DNA from: Octadecabacter dasysiphoniae
GTDB taxonomy: Bacteria > Pseudomonadota > Alphaproteobacteria > Rhodobacterales > Rhodobacteraceae
Length of the DNA stretch: 64,000 nucleotides
Assembly: GCF_021532615.1 (NCBI RefSeq)
Contig: NZ_JAKGAQ010000002.1
Location: forward strand, 248,001 to 312,000
Direction of reading: 5' to 3'
The translations under genes were made by a program, and so were the position numbers. The notes below the pieces were generated by a model. The model was not told the origin of the DNA, did no database searches, and saw nothing but the letters and a program-made list of their open reading frames with translations. Positions within the stretch are counted from its first letter, which is position 1, and each line of letters starts with the position of its first letter. Shown here one piece after another: positions 10,977-18,945 of this stretch.

Positions 10977-11146
10977 TCTGCGGTTTCACCGTGCACGTAT
11001 TTGCAATCGCAATACGGGCATTCGACCCAGCCCTGTTTCTTGGAAATTTGCAGCCAGACGCGCGGATGGCCCAATGCGCCTTCGCCGCCGTCACAGGCAA
11101 TCCGCCACTGGTCAACGATCTTGGTTTCGGGGGCGGACGTTGTCAT
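10973..11146 (-). CDS. Small zinc-finger (zf-CHCC type) protein
   Basis: This 57-residue protein starts at the ATG at 11146. It has the pattern expected of the zf-CHCC/NDUFS6-like family: a Cys in IACDGGEGALGHPRVWL, with the following His, and then ECPYCDCKYVHG. In mitochondria and alphaproteobacteria this domain occurs as the complex I accessory subunit NDUFS6. That a free-standing copy serves complex I is inference. A longer open frame upstream runs antisense through the ABC ATPase start and is not used. The stop overlaps the start of the Pr6Pr gene. Confidence 0.85.
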   Translation of the reverse strand: MTTSAPETKIVDQWRIACDGGEGALGHPRVWLQISKKQGWVECPYCDCKYVHGETAE

Positions 11147-11242
11147 GCATTTGCCTCTGGGCTGGGGGCGCGCTAGGTGCCTGTGGGATTGGGTGACATT
11201 AGCGATTCCGCCCCCCACGAACAAGACGGGAAAATGCCTGCT

Positions 11243-12169
11243 ATGGCTGACAATGCACTGGAAATCACGGGCCTGCGCAAAACCTACGCCGCCACCAAAC
11301 GCACAGAAGCAAAGACAGCGCTGAACGGGGTTGATCTGGTCGTGCCGCGCGGGTCGATTTTCGGGCTGCTGGGGCCGAACGGGGCGGGCAAATCCACGTT
11401 GATCAACATCCTTGCAGGGTTGGTGACAAAAACCGAAGGGTCCGTGCGCATCTGGGGCTTTGATCAGGACGAAAACCCGCGCCAATCCCGCGCCAGCATC
11501 GGGATCATGCCCCAAGAACCCAACCTTGATCCGTTCTTTACACCGCGTGGCAGTTTGGATGTGCAGGCAGGGTTGTACGGCGTGCCCAAATCCCAACGCC
11601 GCACCGACGAACTGCTGGAACTGACGGGATTGTCCGACAAAGGCGACGCCTATGCGCGATCCTTATCAGGCGGAATGCGGAGGCGTTTGTTGCTGGGCAA
11701 AGCGCTGGTCCATAGCCCCCAAATCCTCGTGCTGGATGAACCGACAGCGGGCGTGGACATTGAACTGCGCAACATGCTGTGGCAACACGTGCGCCGCCTC
11801 AACGACGAAGGCATGACAATCATCCTAACGACCCACTACCTTGAGGAAGCCGAACAGATGTGCGACCAGATCGCCATCATCAACCACGGCAATGTCATCG
11901 CCAATGACACCACCGCGAACCTTCTTGGTCAGCTGGATGCAAAGACGATGGTGATCACACCAGACATGCCAAGCGACCTGCCCGCCCTACCCGCCGGAAT
12001 CAGTGGCGTGAAACACGACAACGGGGCCCTCGCCTTCACCTACAACACATCAAAAACCCGCGCAGATGAAATTCTCAGCCTTGTTCAGAACGCAGGTATC
12101 TCGATCAAAGACGTGCGCACCCAGCAACCAGACCTCGAGGACGTCTTCCTTGATCTGACCCGCAGCTAA
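11243..12169 (+). CDS. ABC transporter ATP-binding protein (ABC-2 exporter type)
   Basis: This 308-residue ATPase has Walker A (GPNGAGKSTLINILAGL), signature (LSGGMRRRLLLGKAL), Walker B (ILVLDEPTAGVDIELR) and the switch His (TTHYLEEAE). The C-terminal extension of about 80 residues is typical of drug, polysaccharide or Nod-factor type exporters (DrrA/CcmA/NodI-like). The start is probably the ATG at 11243, 11 bases after an ACGGGA box; the ATG at 11234 lies too close to that box. No permease gene sits next to it, so its membrane partner must be encoded elsewhere. It is divergent from the zinc-finger gene. Confidence 0.92.
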   Translation: MADNALEITGLRKTYAATKRTEAKTALNGVDLVVPRGSIFGLLGPNGAGKSTLINILAGLVTKTEGSVRIWGFDQDENPRQSRASIGIMPQEPNLDPFFTPRGSLDVQAGLYGVPKSQRRTDELLELTGLSDKGDAYARSLSGGMRRRLLLGKALVHSPQILVLDEPTAGVDIELRNMLWQHVRRLNDEGMTIILTTHYLEEAEQMCDQIAIINHGNVIANDTTANLLGQLDAKTMVITPDMPSDLPALPAGISGVKHDNGALAFTYNTSKTRADEILSLVQNAGISIKDVRTQQPDLEDVFLDLTRS

Positions 12170-12179
12170 CCCGCTCCCG

Positions 12180-12263
12180 TTTCTTTGGTTCACAAATATC
12201 CCGGGGGGCCCGCGCAGGGCGGGGCAGAGCCCCAATTGGTCGGACAGGCATCGCCTGTTCGAC
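12180..12263. repeat. Dispersed intergenic element, copy A
   Basis: TTTCTTTGGTT at 12180-12190 leads into AAATATCCC, a G-run, a GGGGCAGAGCCCC hairpin, and a palindrome at 12239-12263 (GTCGGACAGGC, loop, GCCTGTTCGAC). The palindrome lies between two convergent genes and could act as a bidirectional terminator. The first half matches copies near 15.25 kb and 15.42 kb. Confidence 0.6.
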
Positions 12264-12268
12264 ACCTG

Positions 12269-12631
12269 TTACCGGGTCAGCATCGGCCCCAAATTACGCC
12301 CTGCCAGAATGTGCAGATGGTAGTGCGGCACTTCTTGCACACCATCCTCGCGCGTGTTGGCCACGGCGCGAAATCCGGCCTCTACCCCTTCAAGGCGGCA
12401 CACCTCGGCGACGGCCTGCATAAAACCAACCTGTTCGTCTGCCGATGCATCGCGCGCAAAGTGATCGAGCGACATATACGGCCCCTTCGGGATCACCAGC
12501 ACATGCACGGGCGCCTGCGGGTATAAATCACGAAACGCCAGTGCGTGATCGTTTTCAAACACAGTCGCATTCGGAATTTCTCCGCGCAGGATTTTGGCGA
12601 AAATGTTTTGATCGTCGTAGGCAAAATCCAT
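12269..12631 (-). CDS. HIT family nucleotide-binding protein
   Basis: This 120-residue histidine-triad protein is of the Hint/HinT type, which hydrolyses adenosine phosphoramidates and similar AMP conjugates. The triad is VPHYHLHILAGR near the C-terminus (HxHxH). Upstream are ILRGEIPNATVFEN and the helix-strand DLYPQAPVHVLVIPKGPY that binds the nucleotide. The length is normal. It is 9 bases downstream of the glycosyltransferase gene on the same strand, so the two are probably one transcript. Confidence 0.95.
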   Translation of the reverse strand: MDFAYDDQNIFAKILRGEIPNATVFENDHALAFRDLYPQAPVHVLVIPKGPYMSLDHFARDASADEQVGFMQAVAEVCRLEGVEAGFRAVANTREDGVQEVPHYHLHILAGRNLGPMLTR

Positions 12632-12640
12632 GATGTGTCC

Positions 12641-14218
12641 TTAGTCGGCGAATAAATATGGCGTCTGGGCGATCCCGCGTGCGACGTCTTCGGACACGCT
12701 CAGGAAATCGCAAATCGTTGGTGTGTTCTCATCGGGGCTGGCCAGTTCACGCAAACGCAGATGATGTTCAAACCCCGCATCGCGAATACGGTCGCTTTCA
12801 TACACAACATCATAGCGGATCGTGGGCAACAGCTGTTGCATGGTTTCATCCGCCGTCTGATCCCCCGCAAGACCCACACGTTTGGCGTGACCCGTCAGGT
12901 AATCGTCGCTGAATTCGCATTCCAGTTCCAACAGCCGCGTGGTCGACCGGTCATTGAAAAAGTCCTGCATCAAATCAAGGTTGGCCGTGTCCAGACAGAT
13001 GATCAGACGATCCGTGTCGTAATAGTCAAACAGCATCCGCATCAGCGCGCGGCGATGACGGGTGCGTTTGCCCAGCGTGGATTGGATGCCGCCCAGATCA
13101 GGCAAATCTGTGTCTTCTTCGTTGAACAGATAATCGATCGCCGGAATGTTGGTGTGGTGTTTGATCGACCCCACCAGACGTTTGGCGACGTGCCACTTTT
13201 TGCACGCCACAATCAGCAGTTCGCGTTCACGGCCCAGCGATGTTTCCGTTTCCCAGAACCGCGGCGCAAACCGGCGGCCGATGCGCCCGCGCCCCGTGAG
13301 GAAACCGAACAGTTTGCGCCCCTCGTCGGAAATCTTGAAATCATCGCGTTCGGACGCATAAAGGCGGCCCAACCGATCCTTCAGGTCCGTCGCCTCAGGC
13401 GAGATTTTGCGCGCAAACAGGAAATCCTGTGACAGCAGCAGATCGTAGTGATCATTGTAGAACGTCACCGGCATGCCGTAGTCGGTGAACATCAGGAAGG
13501 TCAGGGTGCGGGTGCGGATTTCCGATTCGGGCACCAGATGCCGCACAAGGGTTTGAAAGAACGTTTCATCCGGAATCCACGTCGTGCGAAAGAATTTCAT
13601 CACGTCGGGGCGGGTTTTGGTCATGTTAATGATCCATTCCACCGTGCGGCGGCGCAAACACCACCACTGCGACCCGATCATAATCTGCAAATCAGCCGGA
13701 ATTTCGCGTTCCAGCCCCAATTTTCGCTGCGCCCACCACGAATTGTAGAAAACCGTCTTGTTGGTACGTTCATTGAAGAAATGGCGATAGATCAGCCGTT
13801 CTTCTTTCATGCCGGTCTTGATCCAGTCGGATTCAAAGAAATCAAAGCTTTCGATGTAGTCGCAATCGTCGCTGTCCAGCAGCGCCTTGGCATGGCTCGC
13901 GGATTTGATCGCCATGCAATCACCCGACACCATGTAAAAATGGGTGGCGCGCGGAAAGGCGTCTACTGCCGCCTCAACAGCATAGAGCGTCGCCTGCACC
14001 AATGACCATTCGCCCCAACCGCATTTGATCCGCGTTTTGGCAAAGGCGACATTGGGATTATCGCCCAACTTGTCCTGAATATGTGCAAAAGCAGCCGCAG
14101 GGGCGCGCGCATCAAAGTGGATCGCGATATAGTCGCCCATCGCCGTCAACTGCTGCGCCTGAAGCACAATCGCCTCAGGATCCTTATGACACAGCAAGAT
14201 GAAGGCGATATTTGCCAT
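12641..14218 (-). CDS. Core-2/I-branching type beta-1,6-N-acetylglucosaminyltransferase (GT14) with C-terminal extension
   Basis: This encodes 525 residues. I chose the ATG at 14218 (MANIAFILLCHKDPE), which gives the standard GT14 opening; a longer open frame reaches back across the divergent sulfotransferase and is rejected. Residues 1-270 look like the Core-2/I-branching domain: ILLCHKDPEAIVLQAQQL, YIAIHFDAR, FYMVSGDCMAIKS, then IGSQWWCLRR and IPDETFFQTLVRH. The remaining 250 residues match the Rhodobacteraceae-type extension I know as DUF5928, whose function is unassigned. No signal peptide is seen, so it should act in the cytoplasm on a cell-surface glycan or similar acceptor. It is divergent from a sulfotransferase, which suggests a shared pathway. 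Confidence 0.85.
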   Translation of the reverse strand: MANIAFILLCHKDPEAIVLQAQQLTAMGDYIAIHFDARAPAAAFAHIQDKLGDNPNVAFAKTRIKCGWGEWSLVQATLYAVEAAVDAFPRATHFYMVSGDCMAIKSASHAKALLDSDDCDYIESFDFFESDWIKTGMKEERLIYRHFFNERTNKTVFYNSWWAQRKLGLEREIPADLQIMIGSQWWCLRRRTVEWIINMTKTRPDVMKFFRTTWIPDETFFQTLVRHLVPESEIRTRTLTFLMFTDYGMPVTFYNDHYDLLLSQDFLFARKISPEATDLKDRLGRLYASERDDFKISDEGRKLFGFLTGRGRIGRRFAPRFWETETSLGRERELLIVACKKWHVAKRLVGSIKHHTNIPAIDYLFNEEDTDLPDLGGIQSTLGKRTRHRRALMRMLFDYYDTDRLIICLDTANLDLMQDFFNDRSTTRLLELECEFSDDYLTGHAKRVGLAGDQTADETMQQLLPTIRYDVVYESDRIRDAGFEHHLRLRELASPDENTPTICDFLSVSEDVARGIAQTPYLFAD

Positions 14219-14362
14219 TTTGGAAACAATATTCCCCTGTGGGTTTGATTGTTTTTCATGTCTAAACGTGAAGACGCATTGAATAAACACGAATTCTTTG
14301 CTTTTTTGCGTAAAAGCAATGCTGACGCAAACGGCAACGCGCATAACATGAGGACGAGCGAT

Positions 14363-15181
14363 ATGGGTTTCCCCGGTACATGGATGACCGAAACAGAAAG
14401 CGTGGTCTACCGCGTGGTGCCGAAATGCGCGTGTTCCAGCATCGGGCAGATCATGTATTATTCCGATCACGGCGAATTTTTCGACGGTGACATCCACGAT
14501 GCCACGGGCGGGATGCACAAATGGGCGATGGACGACAGCCAGCCGTTGATCACAGAAAACGTGAAGAACCACAAAAGCTACGCATTCACCTGCGTGCGCA
14601 ATCCCTACACGCGCATCCTGTCATCGTTCTTTGACAAAATTTGCGGCATCCAGCGCAACGGCAAACGCTACCGTGGCAATCTGGTGCCCCTGCTGATCCA
14701 GAAATACGGGATCGAGGTGGGATCACCCGAGGATGATTTCGATTTTGACCAAGTAAAATCCTTCCGCCGGTTCCTACTGTTCGCGCGCGACACCATCAAA
14801 TACCGCCGCCCCATGGATCCGGACATTCACTGGTCTGCCATGTCGGGCCATATTTCTACCTTCATCGTGAACGGTGGGCGCTACGACAAGATTTTCTGGA
14901 CAGAACAGTTCAACGACGGAATGCAACAGGTTCTCGATGGGATTGAAACGCCCAATGCGATTGATCTGGAAAACATCCCGCGTTTCAACGAATCCGAAGG
15001 CCACGGCCCCAAACGCGCCCATCCGGTTGAGGATTACTTTGACGATCTGTCGATGCACCTGATGTATGAAATCTACAAAAAGGATTTCAACCTGTTCAAA
15101 TACGACTTCGACAACCCCGGCAACAAGATGCCCGTGGGCGAGATTGATCTCGATGAGGTCCACGCGAAGCTTGGAAAATAA
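14363..15181 (+). CDS. Sulfotransferase family protein
   Basis: This encodes about 272 residues and should transfer sulfate from PAPS to an unknown acceptor. The 5'-phosphosulfate loop is YRVVPKCACSSIGQIMYY near the N-terminus, and the 3'-phosphate region is YAFTCVRNPYTRILSSFFDK. Both are typical of the Sulfotransfer_2 family (carbohydrate sulfotransferases). The start is uncertain. The ATG at 14363 has a GAGGA box 8 bases upstream and leaves 144 bases for the divergent promoters, whereas the ATG at 14258 has no ribosome site. The divergent partner is a GT14-like glycosyltransferase, so a sulfated glycan is a reasonable guess. Confidence 0.85.
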   Translation: MGFPGTWMTETESVVYRVVPKCACSSIGQIMYYSDHGEFFDGDIHDATGGMHKWAMDDSQPLITENVKNHKSYAFTCVRNPYTRILSSFFDKICGIQRNGKRYRGNLVPLLIQKYGIEVGSPEDDFDFDQVKSFRRFLLFARDTIKYRRPMDPDIHWSAMSGHISTFIVNGGRYDKIFWTEQFNDGMQQVLDGIETPNAIDLENIPRFNESEGHGPKRAHPVEDYFDDLSMHLMYEIYKKDFNLFKYDFDNPGNKMPVGEIDLDEVHAKLGK

Positions 15182-15192
15182 CCGATCGCGGT

Positions 15193-15280
15193 TTGCGCCT
15201 GCGGCGGGCGGGTGCAGGGGGCTGTTTGCCCCCTCGTCGCTGCGCGCCTCACCCCCAAGGATATTTTCAAACCAAAGAAC
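15193..15280. repeat. Dispersed intergenic element, copy B (reverse orientation)
   Basis: Read on the minus strand, 15280-15251 is TTCTTTGGTTTGAAAATATC followed by a G-run. Further on come GCGCGCAG and GGGGGCAAACAGCCCCC at 15236-15215. This has the same order of blocks as copy A at 12180. It begins 12 bases after the sulfotransferase stop. Confidence 0.55.
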
Positions 15281-15310
15281 CTGAATGTAACCAATTATTA
15301 AGGTTAACGC

Positions 15311-15420
15311 GCAACGGTTTCGGGGCGGTACAGGCAGGGATGCCGATGGCCGTAACCGAAGAAAACGCGGCCCTCTTGCATACACCTGGTGATTGATGGA
15401 GGGCCGCACTTTCGTTTTCT
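15311..15420 (+). ncRNA. Candidate structured small RNA with terminator-like hairpin
   Basis: In this gene-free stretch, CGGTT at 15315-15319 can pair with AACCG at 15354-15358, enclosing GGCA/TGCC (15333-15336 with 15341-15344). A second hairpin pairs GCGGCCCTC (15367-15375) with GAGGGCCGC (15399-15407), a perfect 9-base-pair stem followed by ACTTTCGTTTTCTTT. I recognise no named RNA family and see no clear promoter, so this is a structural candidate only. The rest of the 345-base gap holds repeat copies B and C. Confidence 0.35.
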
Positions 15421-15442
15421 TTGGTTTCAAAATATCCCCGCC
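15415..15442. repeat. Dispersed intergenic element, copy C (core only)
   Basis: TTTTCTTTGGTTTCAAAATA and then TCCCCGCC repeat the core of copies A and B, in the same direction as copy A and opposite to B. Copies B and C therefore bracket the candidate small RNA as an inverted pair. The G-rich second half is missing here. Confidence 0.5.
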
Positions 15443-15526
15443 GGAGGCAACTGGACGTTTTCTGATCCCTCGACCCGCGCCAAATACACGCTAGTTTTCC
15501 GCCAGAACCGGTGAGGGAAAAGTCGT

Positions 15527-16216
15527 TTGAACATTCTGATACTAGGAAGCGGCCCGAATGTCACCGATGCCAGAACGTGGCCGCGCGCGCCATTTGACCA
15601 GATTGTCGCGATCAACAACGCATGGGCGGTGCGGCCCGATTGGGATTACCTGATCCATCCGTCTGATTTCGCCGCTGACAAGATGCCGGGCCACATCGGC
15701 GCGAGCCAAAAGATCGTGACGTATGAAGATTACGTGCCCGCGCAAAATGCCCTTGGCGGGTTTGTGTACGGCGGTGGGACGATGGCATTTACAGCCGGAT
15801 ATTGGGCACTTCATGCGCTGAAACCCACCGTTTTGGCGTTCATGGGCTGCGACATGATGTATGACGCGCCCCAAACCCATTTTTATGGCAAAGGCACCGC
15901 AGACCCGTTGCGCGATGACGTCACCCTGCGATCCTTGGAGGCAAAATCTGCGCGTCTGGCGGCCTTGGCCCACCGCCAGGGATGCACTGCGTTGAACCTG
16001 TCGCACGCGCCCAGCCGATTGGTGTTCCCCCGCGCCACACCGCAAGATCTGACCATCCGCGCGCAGATAGACGAAGCCGCGATAGACCACGCCCTGCGCC
16101 TTGAGGAAGACGCAGGATACATGGTTCCGTCCGGTAAATACTGGAAAGAAGAAAGCCGCTTTGACACCGACGTCATCGATGACATCGACGCCGCTTGGTT
16201 AAAGACGCACCCTTAG
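15527..16216 (+). CDS. Protein resembling GT42/MptE-like nucleotide-binding fold
   Basis: This encodes 229 residues from a TTG start at 15527, chosen because a GAGGGA box lies at 15513-15518 and the protein then opens with the Rossmann-like NILILGSGPNVTDARTWPR. Further on are FDQIVAINNAW, GGGTMAFTAGYWALHAL and VLAFMGCDMMYDA. This order (GxGPS/N, INNxW, small-residue helix, GxD) recalls GT42 sialyltransferase-like and MptE-like (DUF115) proteins. The resemblance is remote and is my inference. No membrane segment is present. It lies near the GT14-like and sulfotransferase genes and may share a glycan role. Confidence 0.7.
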   Translation: MNILILGSGPNVTDARTWPRAPFDQIVAINNAWAVRPDWDYLIHPSDFAADKMPGHIGASQKIVTYEDYVPAQNALGGFVYGGGTMAFTAGYWALHALKPTVLAFMGCDMMYDAPQTHFYGKGTADPLRDDVTLRSLEAKSARLAALAHRQGCTALNLSHAPSRLVFPRATPQDLTIRAQIDEAAIDHALRLEEDAGYMVPSGKYWKEESRFDTDVIDDIDAAWLKTHP

Positions 16217-17190
16217 ATCAAACCGTGTTCGGAAAAGATTTTGGACATTGATACCTCTGGCCGCGGGCCGATATGGCCGATCACTTCGGCGGCGCACAGC
16301 ACGCCCATTTGTGCCGCCACATCCAACGTGCGACCCGTCGAGACCCCATAAAGGAAACCGGCGGCGAATTGATCGCCCGCACCTGTGGCGTCCACGGGGG
16401 TGACGGGTGTCACATCTGCGGTGAACCGCTGATCGCCCTGCTGGACCCAAACCGCATCACCGGACCGCGTGCAGGCCACGATGTCACACACCGCCGCCGC
16501 TTGCGCCAATGCCGCATCAAGATCGTCGGTTTCATAGAGCGTCATCCATTCGGCAGCGTTGCCGATGGCAATGTCCATGTCCTCAGAAATCAGGCGTTTG
16601 AAATCATCGCGGTGGCGTTCAGCGCAGAAGGGATCGGAAATCGTGATCGCAGATCGCCCGCCCGCTGCTTTCATCTGTTGGGCCGCTTGGGAAAACGCGG
16701 TTTTGCCTTCGTCTTTGTCAAACAGGTATCCCTCAAGGAACAGCAGGCCCGTGCCAAACACATCCGGCACATCGTTGCTGTCGATGTCGGCCCCGGCACC
16801 TAAATAGGTGTTCATCGATCTCTCACCGTCCATCGATACGAAAATCATCGACCGCGATGTGGGCAGATCAACGTCTTGGGGCGGCAAGGGAAACGCCGTG
16901 CCTGCATCGGCCAGCGAATCCGCATAGAATTTGCCCAGCGCGTCGTTCTTCACCTTACCGATGAAGGCCGTTTTCAAACCCAATTCGCCAATGCCTGCGA
17001 TGGTGTTGCCCACGGACCCGCCCGGGGCCTCAACGCGGCTGTCCATCGACGCATAAAGCAGTTCCGCACGGTCGCGTTCGATCAGCTGCATGATGCCTTT
17101 GGTGATGCCCATCTGGTCCAGAAACGTGTCGCTACTGGGGGAAATCACATCAACCATTGCGTTGCCGATGCCGATTACGTCGTAATTCAT
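16213..17190 (-). CDS. Adenosine kinase-like PfkB family sugar kinase
   Basis: This 325-residue kinase of the PfkB/ribokinase fold probably phosphorylates adenosine to AMP. The N-terminal GIGNAMVDVISP and the glycine-rich GGSVGNTIAGIGELG form the substrate pocket, and the C-terminal signature DATGAGDQFAAGFLYG carries the catalytic Asp and the anion hole. The length and N-terminus match the alphaproteobacterial adenosine kinase group better than ribokinase or fructokinase. Its ATG overlaps the nth stop (ATGA at 17187-17190), so it is coupled to nth. The end overlaps the convergent gene at 16216 by 4 bases. Confidence 0.88.
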   Translation of the reverse strand: MNYDVIGIGNAMVDVISPSSDTFLDQMGITKGIMQLIERDRAELLYASMDSRVEAPGGSVGNTIAGIGELGLKTAFIGKVKNDALGKFYADSLADAGTAFPLPPQDVDLPTSRSMIFVSMDGERSMNTYLGAGADIDSNDVPDVFGTGLLFLEGYLFDKDEGKTAFSQAAQQMKAAGGRSAITISDPFCAERHRDDFKRLISEDMDIAIGNAAEWMTLYETDDLDAALAQAAAVCDIVACTRSGDAVWVQQGDQRFTADVTPVTPVDATGAGDQFAAGFLYGVSTGRTLDVAAQMGVLCAAEVIGHIGPRPEVSMSKIFSEHGLI

Positions 17191-17840
17191 TCAGTTTTAT
17201 CCTCGAATAGGCACAGGTCGCGAATATGGCACGCCTGACATTTGGGTTTGCGCGCCACACAGATGTAGCGTCCGTGAAGGATCATCCAGTGATGCGCGTG
17301 AAGCTGGAAATCAGCGGGAATATTGTCTTCGATGGCGCGTTCAACCGCGTCCACGTCTTTGCCGACGGCGACACCGCTGCGATTGCCGAACCGCAGGATA
17401 TGGGTGTCGACCGCTTGTGCGGGCTGGCCCCACCACATGTTCAACACGACATTGGCCGTCTTGCGCCCCACACCGGGAAGAGATTGCAGCGCAGCGCGTG
17501 AATTGGGGACAACGCCGCCATAGTCATCCACCAGAATTTGCGCGGCCTTCATGACGTTTTTCGCCTTCTGGCGGTAAAGACCAATCGTTTTAATGTGATC
17601 AGTCAGTGCATCAATCCCAAGGTCGAGCATCTTTTGCGGCGTGTCGGCGACCTTGAACAATTCTGCCGTGGCTTTGTTCACGCCCTTGTCGGTGGCTTGT
17701 GCGGACAGGGCCACAGCAACCACAAGCGTATAGGCGTTCACGTGGTCCAGCTCACCTTTCGGTTCTGCATCGCCCGCATGAAAGCGCGTGAAAATCTCAC
17801 GGATGGTGGTGTAGTCGAGCTGTTTGGTCAATTTTGCCAT
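17187..17840 (-). CDS. nth: Endonuclease III
   Basis: This 217-residue base-excision repair glycosylase/AP lyase acts on oxidised pyrimidines. The helix-hairpin-helix is LPGVGRKTANVVLNMWW, which includes the catalytic Lys, and the catalytic Asp lies in QAVDTHILRFGNR. The C-terminal 4Fe-4S motif is C-x6-C-x2-C-x5-C (CVARKPKCQACHIRDLC). I chose the ATG at 17840 (MAKLTKQLDYTT), which matches the family length; the upstream open frame to 17924 lacks similarity. It is the first gene of a two-gene unit with the sugar kinase. Confidence 0.96.
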   Translation of the reverse strand: MAKLTKQLDYTTIREIFTRFHAGDAEPKGELDHVNAYTLVVAVALSAQATDKGVNKATAELFKVADTPQKMLDLGIDALTDHIKTIGLYRQKAKNVMKAAQILVDDYGGVVPNSRAALQSLPGVGRKTANVVLNMWWGQPAQAVDTHILRFGNRSGVAVGKDVDAVERAIEDNIPADFQLHAHHWMILHGRYICVARKPKCQACHIRDLCLFEDKTE

Positions 17841-17940
17841 GCCGTTCTTTTGGCGTGTGGCGCGCGAGGGGGCAAGCCCTGCCGTCTTAGGAATATGGAA
17901 ACCATGACGCGCTAGGACGGCCATACAAACCGGAGCGCAG

Positions 17941-18936
17941 ATGCCAACCTATACGTTCTTCATTATTTCAAACGCTGTTTTGTCGTTTAATGGCGGCACC
18001 AATGCGTTCGATTTCGACGCCGGTTATGATTTTTCAACAGACCGATTTCGCATTGAGGTGAACGACGATGATGAGGTTATGAATTCGGGTGGGGATGCCA
18101 ACCAGTTCGCATCCATCTACGACATGAACGGTAATTTGATCGACAGTGGCATCATCACGGTGCCCGCCTACGCCGAACTGACCCTGCCCGGCGGCGGAAC
18201 CGGATTTATCGACAGGATTGAAATTGACGGTGTGTCTTACGGCTACTTGCCGTCGTTCACCCTGACACCGGGGACGAGCTATCCCGTCGCCAGCAGTGCG
18301 ACGTTCGAAGAACCCCACACCTATTACGAAAACAACAGCGTGCCCTGTTTCGGGCCTGATACGCTGATCGAAAGAACGGATGGCCCCTGCCCTGTTGCGC
18401 ACTTGCAGGTGGGTGACCTTGTGCTGACCTATGATAACGGGCCGCAACCGATATTATGGACAGGGTCCCGCCACGTCCCCGCCATTGAGGCCGTGCGCCG
18501 CCCGCAGTTGCGCCCGGTATTTTATGACACCGAAGAAGGGCGGGTCACATTATCCCGGCAGCACCGCATTTTCATGCAATCCCCGCGGATTGATTTGATG
18601 GGATACAGCGACGGGGCGTTCGTCGCAGCAGGCCAAGCCGGATCTGCGCAGGTTCCAAAGACCGCACTGCAATGGCATCATTTTCTGTTGCCACGCCATG
18701 AAATCGTGCGTGCCAACGGCATCTGGGTCGAAAGCCTGTTTATCGGCCCCGCGCTGAACACCCTGTTGACGCCCGCCCAGTCGGATGATGCGATATCCGC
18801 CCTTGGTGCCACGCAACACCAACGCATGGCGCGGCCCAGTCTTAAACAGTTCGAGGCGACATTTGCATTGTCAGGTGTCGGCCCCCATCAGCCAAAGCGC
18901 AATAATCGGGTCGCACAAGGACAGCGCGCCGCCTAA
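17941..18936 (+). CDS. Hint (hedgehog/intein) domain protein
   Basis: This encodes 331 residues. The first 130 residues look beta-rich, with acidic runs (FNGGTNAFDFDAGYDF, VNDDDEVMNSGGDANQF). The Hint module follows, opening with VPCFGPDTLIERTDG, then VAHLQVGDLVLTYDNGPQPI and LWTGSRHVPA. Later come LSRQHRIFMQSP and HHFLLPRHEIVRANGIWVES. The Cys after VP could be the autoprocessing nucleophile. Such proteins are common and often multi-copy in Rhodobacteraceae, where self-cleavage or secretion roles are proposed but not settled. No signal peptide is evident. It is divergent from nth and 9 bases ahead of the methyltransferase gene. Confidence 0.88.
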   Translation: MPTYTFFIISNAVLSFNGGTNAFDFDAGYDFSTDRFRIEVNDDDEVMNSGGDANQFASIYDMNGNLIDSGIITVPAYAELTLPGGGTGFIDRIEIDGVSYGYLPSFTLTPGTSYPVASSATFEEPHTYYENNSVPCFGPDTLIERTDGPCPVAHLQVGDLVLTYDNGPQPILWTGSRHVPAIEAVRRPQLRPVFYDTEEGRVTLSRQHRIFMQSPRIDLMGYSDGAFVAAGQAGSAQVPKTALQWHHFLLPRHEIVRANGIWVESLFIGPALNTLLTPAQSDDAISALGATQHQRMARPSLKQFEATFALSGVGPHQPKRNNRVAQGQRAA

Positions 18937-18945
18937 TCTCGGGTC

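Noticed and set aside
12265..12633. Plus-strand ORFs opposite the HIT gene
   Set aside because: The HIT motif HYHLHIL on the minus strand is decisive.
14219..14572. In-frame upstream extension of the GT14-like gene on the minus strand (open to 14572)
   Set aside because: It runs antisense through the sulfotransferase start and lacks GT14 sequence; the conserved protein begins at 14218.
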